Of a DNA stretch of 9,314 nt, positions 7,275-9,314 are shown in pieces. How positions within the stretch are numbered: position 1 is the first letter of the stretch; every line of letters starts with the position of its first letter. The notes below the pieces were generated by a model. It was not told the origin of the DNA, made no database searches, and saw only the letters and a program-made list of their open reading frames with translations. The position numbers and the translations under genes were made by a program. Origin of the DNA: Desulforudis sp. (GTDB lineage Bacteria > Bacillota > Desulfotomaculia > Desulfotomaculales > Desulforudaceae); contig JACUUW010000068.1 in the NCBI GenBank assembly GCA_014859075.1, forward strand, positions 1 to 9,314. Reading direction: 5' to 3'.

Positions 7275-7284
7275 AACTGAACCC

Positions 7285-8400
7285 TTAACCGGCATCTCGT
7301 TCCAGATCACTAAGGCCATCCGGTGCTTCGGCGTCGACGTAACGTTCAGCCACCTCGTAGGGACGCGGATCCGCGTAGTCCACGTCCATCACGCGCGCCC
7401 CCGCATAGAGCGCCGCCAGTGTATTGTGGCCCAACACCCGGTCTTTCGGGGCGAAGGTGACCGTGGGCGGCAGCGTGTGGGTGGCGAAAGCCATGTCGTG
7501 GCCAAGGCAGATCCCCAATTGAACGGATAAGTCTACACCCAGCCGGTTGTCGATTTTCGCCTGTCCGACCGGGTTGCAGGCGGATTCGAACACGGCGTTC
7601 GGATTCATGTAGGGCGTATTCTGATCTTTTTTGTCGATCCCGCTGGTCTTACAACAAACCGAATACACAATGAAGTACTGCGCGAGGATCTGGGAAAGCA
7701 CCCCGACCTCCTCAAACACACCGTTACAAAACCCCAGACTGATGGTTTTGAAACCGGCGCGCTGCCCGAACACGATCAGTTCCTGCAACCGGGTCCGCCG
7801 CAGTTGGCCCTCCTGGGGCAGACCCTTGCCCTGCAGGTACTTCTTACGCTGGTACACAGTGTAGACCACGGCCAGCGGGTTGTGGCCCAACACCCAGTCC
7901 TGTACCGCGAAGTTACTCACCGGCACCGTACTGTGCCGGTTGAACAGAACGTCCTGCTCGATACACAGGCCCATCGAGACGTGCATCCGTGCGCCGAAAG
8001 CGTTCAACTCGTCCACCTTGCCCCGGTCGTCACGGGCATAAACATCAAACTTGCGGTCGTGGTCGATAATGAACCGCCCGTCCGGCGTCCGGCAGTGGTC
8101 ACAGCACACGGCATGTACCTCAAAATAAGGAGACAGCGCCTCAACCATCAGTTGCCCTTCACGTTGGAGCCCGGCGCAATACACCAGCCCTAAACGCCGG
8201 TATCCCATCATCAGACCGATGAAGATCAGTTCCTGCAGGCGGGTCAGGTTGTTGCCGTAAACGTGTTGCAAAAAAGCACTGTAGGTAACGTAGGGTCTCA
8301 CGGCCGGATCCCGGTATTCCGGTACTTCCAGCGTGCCTCCGTGGCAATCGCGACCCTTCTTACTGCACTCCATTTTCAGGCCACAGTGCGCACATTTCAC
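7285..8400 (-). CDS. Tandem DUF1847 cysteine-rich metal-binding protein
   Basis: A 371-residue soluble protein made of two DUF1847-like units; single-unit relatives are about half this length. The N-terminus has Cys3/6/12/19 (MKCAHC, then C and C), a likely metal or Fe-S site. Unit 1 (about 53-180) and unit 2 (about 203-332) align with a 150-residue offset: TRLQELI (53 and 203), Cys75/Cys225, the CysCys pairs 99-100 and 249-250, GLC146/GIC298, and VLGHN (170-174 and 322-326). Unit 2 keeps the fuller family pattern, including ACNP (Cys275) and CLGHD (His301). Unit 1 lacks those Cys and His residues but has an extra Cys103. The start is GTG at 8400, giving the usual MKCxxC opening, with AAAGGAGG upstream. 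A longer reading from ATG 8484 would translate two hairpins and is rejected. The family's biochemical role is not established. Confidence 0.85.
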   Translation of the reverse strand: MKCAHCGLKMECSKKGRDCHGGTLEVPEYRDPAVRPYVTYSAFLQHVYGNNLTRLQELIFIGLMMGYRRLGLVYCAGLQREGQLMVEALSPYFEVHAVCCDHCRTPDGRFIIDHDRKFDVYARDDRGKVDELNAFGARMHVSMGLCIEQDVLFNRHSTVPVSNFAVQDWVLGHNPLAVVYTVYQRKKYLQGKGLPQEGQLRRTRLQELIVFGQRAGFKTISLGFCNGVFEEVGVLSQILAQYFIVYSVCCKTSGIDKKDQNTPYMNPNAVFESACNPVGQAKIDNRLGVDLSVQLGICLGHDMAFATHTLPPTVTFAPKDRVLGHNTLAALYAGARVMDVDYADPRPYEVAERYVDAEAPDGLSDLERDAG

Positions 8401-8411
8401 TGTGTATAAAG

Positions 8412-8419
8412 CCTCCTTT
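8412..8419 (-). promoter_or_regulatory. Ribosome-binding site deciding the DUF1847 start
   Basis: AAAGGAGG on the minus strand, 11 bases before GTG 8400. It lies inside the reading frame that would extend to ATG 8484, which supports the shorter protein. Confidence 0.65.
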
Positions 8420-8422
8420 CCC

Positions 8423-8441
8423 GCATCGGCGCCGCCGATGC
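8423..8441 (-). other. Perfect hairpin directly upstream of the DUF1847 ribosome site
   Basis: An 8-bp perfect inverted repeat (GCATCGGC / GCCGATGC at 8423-8430 and 8434-8441) with a 3-base loop, ending 3 bases before the ribosome site on the transcribed strand. It could stabilise the 5' leader, tune ribosome access, or be a protein-binding operator; the sequence alone does not decide. Confidence 0.65.
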
Positions 8442-8477
8442 TTTCCTCTGCTTCCGACGACCGACGACTACTATTCC

Positions 8478-8501
8478 CCGGCACAGCAAATGGTCTGCCG
8501 G
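8478..8501 (-). other. Leader hairpin upstream of DUF1847
   Basis: Perfect 6-bp arms (CCGGCA / TGCCGG, 8478-8483 and 8496-8501) around a 12-base loop that can pair further (CAG/CTG). It is the second structured element in the 5' leader; no riboswitch class was recognised. Confidence 0.45.
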
Positions 8502-8669
8502 CTAACTTTATCGTATCGCCTTCGGTTCAATCGCACAGCCTAATAGTGGACCAGTACTCAGTAAAACGTTGGCTAGGAAAGTGGTCGCCGGCAAGACAAT
8601 GCGGCTGTCGCCTCATTGACCGGGTCGTCCTGGAGGGCCTTGCGGGGAGAAATGACTCGCTTTAGCGGC

Positions 8670-8701
8670 AAAAAGGGTTCCGCGACTGAACCGCAGAACC
8701 C
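8670..8701 (-). terminator. Intrinsic terminator of the DJ-1 relic unit
   Basis: On the minus strand a 10-bp stem (8701-8692 with 8684-8675; GGGTTCTGCG pairs with CGCGGAACCC, one G-T wobble) with a 7-base loop is followed at once by TTTTT (8674-8670). This is a textbook rho-independent terminator. It separates the right-hand AT-rich unit from the DUF1847 leader. Confidence 0.85.
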
Positions 8702-8782
8702 TCAAACCTTTAAGATATTGGTCCACCAAGTCTCGGCATGCTCTTGCGTTGCCGCCACCAGCTTAATGGTTATCCCTTTGTT
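8702..8782 (-). other. Open stretch between DJ-1 relic and terminator
   Basis: Directly after the relic's TAG (8785-8783) the same frame stays open for 26 codons to TGA 8704-8702, which abuts the terminator stem. The reading includes KLVAATQEHAETWWTNILK, which looks protein-like, but there is no start codon with a ribosome site. It may be the C-terminal remnant of another gene or a chance reading. I do not recognise a family. Confidence 0.25.
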
Positions 8783-8983
8783 CTATGCCAGCATTGCCTT
8801 TTTAACCTTTTCCGCTGTATCCGCATCTTTCAATACCTCTACCAATCTCAAACTAAACTCCAGGGCCGTACCCGATCCTTTGGAAGTAATAAAGTTTCAA
8901 ATAACACATTCGAGACAACCGTAAGCCCGCGAGCACTTCAGTTCTTCAAATCCCGTCGCTAAATGCACGCATACCTTAGCCAT
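8783..8983 (-). pseudogene. Internally deleted DJ-1/PfpI-family relic
   Basis: ATG 8983 follows GGAGG (8993-8997, 9 bases upstream) and opens with MAKVCVHLATGFEEL, the characteristic first strand and GFEE turn of DJ-1/PfpI proteins. After about 13 unmatched residues and an in-frame TGA (8899-8897), the same frame gives NFITSKGSGTALEF, then SLRLVEVLKDADTAEKVKKA, ending at TAG 8783. That is the characteristic C-terminal end of the family (compare ITSxGPGTAxEF). A normal protein has about 170-190 residues; here about 66 codons remain. The middle, including the nucleophile-elbow cysteine, is gone. The TGA could derive from GGA (Gly) by one change. With a plausible promoter, ribosome site and terminator kept, this is a decayed gene that may still be transcribed. 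It cannot encode a working DJ-1 fold. Confidence 0.8.
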
Positions 8984-9050
8984 GTTTCACTGCCTCCTAC
9001 TTCAGCATTCACTGTACCCAACAAAACAACCCGGTCCGTCTCTTCCTAAT

Positions 9051-9079
9051 TTTATATACTGATTAGGGTTTCCCTTTAA
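9051..9079 (-). promoter_or_regulatory. Possible sigma-70-type promoter for the DJ-1 relic
   Basis: TATAAA (9056-9051) preceded by TTAAAG (9079-9074) with exactly 17 bases between. The -10 is good and the -35 matches only 3 of 6 consensus bases. Transcription would begin near 9044, about 60 bases before the relic's ATG. Confidence 0.4.
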
Positions 9080-9097
9080 CATGCCCTATTTTCCTCT

Positions 9098-9128
9098 AAA
9101 AACCCAATGAAATACTTTACACTTTGGG
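9098..9128 (-). terminator. Weak terminator after the small membrane gene
   Basis: CCCAA (9128-9124) can pair with TTGGG (9107-9103), with a few interrupted inner pairs, followed by TTTTT (9102-9098). The stem is short and the loop long, so this is a tentative call. Its position between the 45-residue gene and the next promoter fits. Confidence 0.35.
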
Positions 9129-9156
9129 CTCAGCATTTCGATTTTCAAATTCTCAG

Positions 9157-9294
9157 CTATTTCCGCCAGAGTCTTTGCGAGGCCTTCATGGCCTGCCACG
9201 CTAAAACTAAGACAATGATAAAAGACACTATCGGAAAGAAATAGAATATGATCAGTATGACCTCGGGAATTCCTATGTTCGGCAACAACGTCAC
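9157..9294 (-). CDS. Small single-span membrane protein (45 residues)
   Basis: A short gene starting at GTG 9294, with AAGGAG (9303-9308) 8 bases upstream, and ending at TAG 9159-9157. The product begins MTLLPNIGIPE and then has one long hydrophobic span (about residues 11-33, rich in Ile, Val, Phe). It ends in a short basic tail (QAMKASQRLWRK), which predicts the C-terminus inside. The opening NIGIPE recalls the NIGxPEL start of TatA-type proteins, but the Tat hinge and long amphipathic helix are missing, so TatA function is not claimed. Such proteins may be membrane regulators or accessory subunits. The ribosome site, spacing and clean membrane topology support a real gene. Its own promoter lies outside the window. 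Confidence 0.65.
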   Translation of the reverse strand: MTLLPNIGIPEVILIIFYFFPIVSFIIVLVLAWQAMKASQRLWRK

Positions 9295-9314
9295 GTCCTT
9301 CTCTCCTTCCTAAC

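Larger units (their letters stand above)
8401..8669. other. Leader and promoter region of the DUF1847-TauE-ech gene block
   Basis: No gene is visible. Besides the hairpins at 8423-8441 and 8478-8501 and the ribosome site at 8412-8419, I see a tandem 7-base repeat (CCGACGA twice) around 8454-8467. No convincing -35/-10 pair was found by eye: TTGAAC near 8521-8526 and GATAAA lie only about 12 bases apart. Because a terminator lies just upstream, the promoter for DUF1847, and perhaps for the whole block, should be in this stretch. Confidence 0.5.

Noticed and set aside
8401..8484. Longer DUF1847 protein starting at ATG 8484
   Set aside because: The extension (rich in Ser, Arg, Gly) would translate the perfect hairpin and ribosome site, whereas GTG 8400 gives the MKCxxC opening typical of the family.
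8897..8899. TGA in the DJ-1 relic as a selenocysteine codon
   Set aside because: The position corresponds to a turn near the C-terminus (probably Gly), not the catalytic cysteine, and the catalytic middle is missing; no SECIS-like element was evident.
8616..8924. Plus-strand 102-codon frame
   Set aside because: It runs through the minus-strand terminator and the DJ-1 relic and has no ribosome site; the minus strand explains the region better.
9157..9294. Calling the small membrane protein TatA
   Set aside because: Only the first few residues resemble TatA; the hinge with FG and the following long amphipathic helix are absent.
1..9314. CRISPR arrays, tRNA or rRNA genes, transposases, attachment sites
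   Set aside because: No spaced direct repeats, cloverleaf-like sequence, rRNA-like stretch or transposase-like protein was seen on either strand.

Overview
The window looks like chromosomal DNA of a GC-rich anaerobe. A gram-positive (Firmicutes/Clostridia) sulfate reducer or a related fermenter or acetogen fits best. The basis is strong GGAGG-type ribosome sites, frequent GTG/TTG starts, an energy-conserving Ech hydrogenase, and a TauE/SafE-type transporter of the kind seen in sulfate reducers. The lineage is inference; there is no rRNA or other marker gene. All convincing genes lie on the minus strand, so the map reads from high to low coordinates.

Right end (about 8670-9314): an AT-richer stretch. 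It holds a 45-residue single-span membrane protein too short for most gene callers (9294-9157), a weak terminator and a possible promoter. These are followed by a gene remnant (8983-8783) that keeps the first ~15 and last ~35 residues of a DJ-1/PfpI-family protein, with the catalytic middle missing and one in-frame TGA. A strong intrinsic terminator (8701-8670) closes this unit.

Middle (5272-8400): after a leader with two hairpins comes a tandem-duplicated DUF1847 cysteine-rich protein (8400-7285). It is followed by a 151-base gap with a perfect ribosome-binding site but no start codon, a TauE/SafE (TSUP) permease (7133-5937), a strong intercistronic hairpin, and a three-span membrane protein with a coiled-coil loop (5850-5272).

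Left (132-5222): six genes in the canonical order echA-B-C-D-E-F, encoding a membrane-bound, ferredoxin-coupled [NiFe] hydrogenase of group 4. EchA (antiporter-like proton/ion channel) and EchB (NuoH-like membrane anchor) form the membrane arm. EchC (NuoB-like), EchD (NuoC-like), EchE (NuoD-like, with a complete nickel site) and EchF (two 4Fe-4S clusters) form the soluble arm. Electrons would pass from reduced ferredoxin through EchF and EchC to the Ni-Fe site, making H2 and pumping ions. Five subunits are intact with all ligands present. echB is broken by what looks like one lost A in an A-run at about 3142-3144, which gives a stop after 53 codons. This is either a sequence error, a very recent mutation, or a two-piece EchB.

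Gaps from DUF1847 through to echF are short or overlapping and no intrinsic terminator was seen between them, so they could be one long transcript. The best-supported novelties are the echB frameshift, the asymmetric double DUF1847 protein beside a TSUP transporter and Ech, the three-span protein with an Oxa1/DUF106-like layout, and the promoter-to-terminator relic of a DJ-1 gene.
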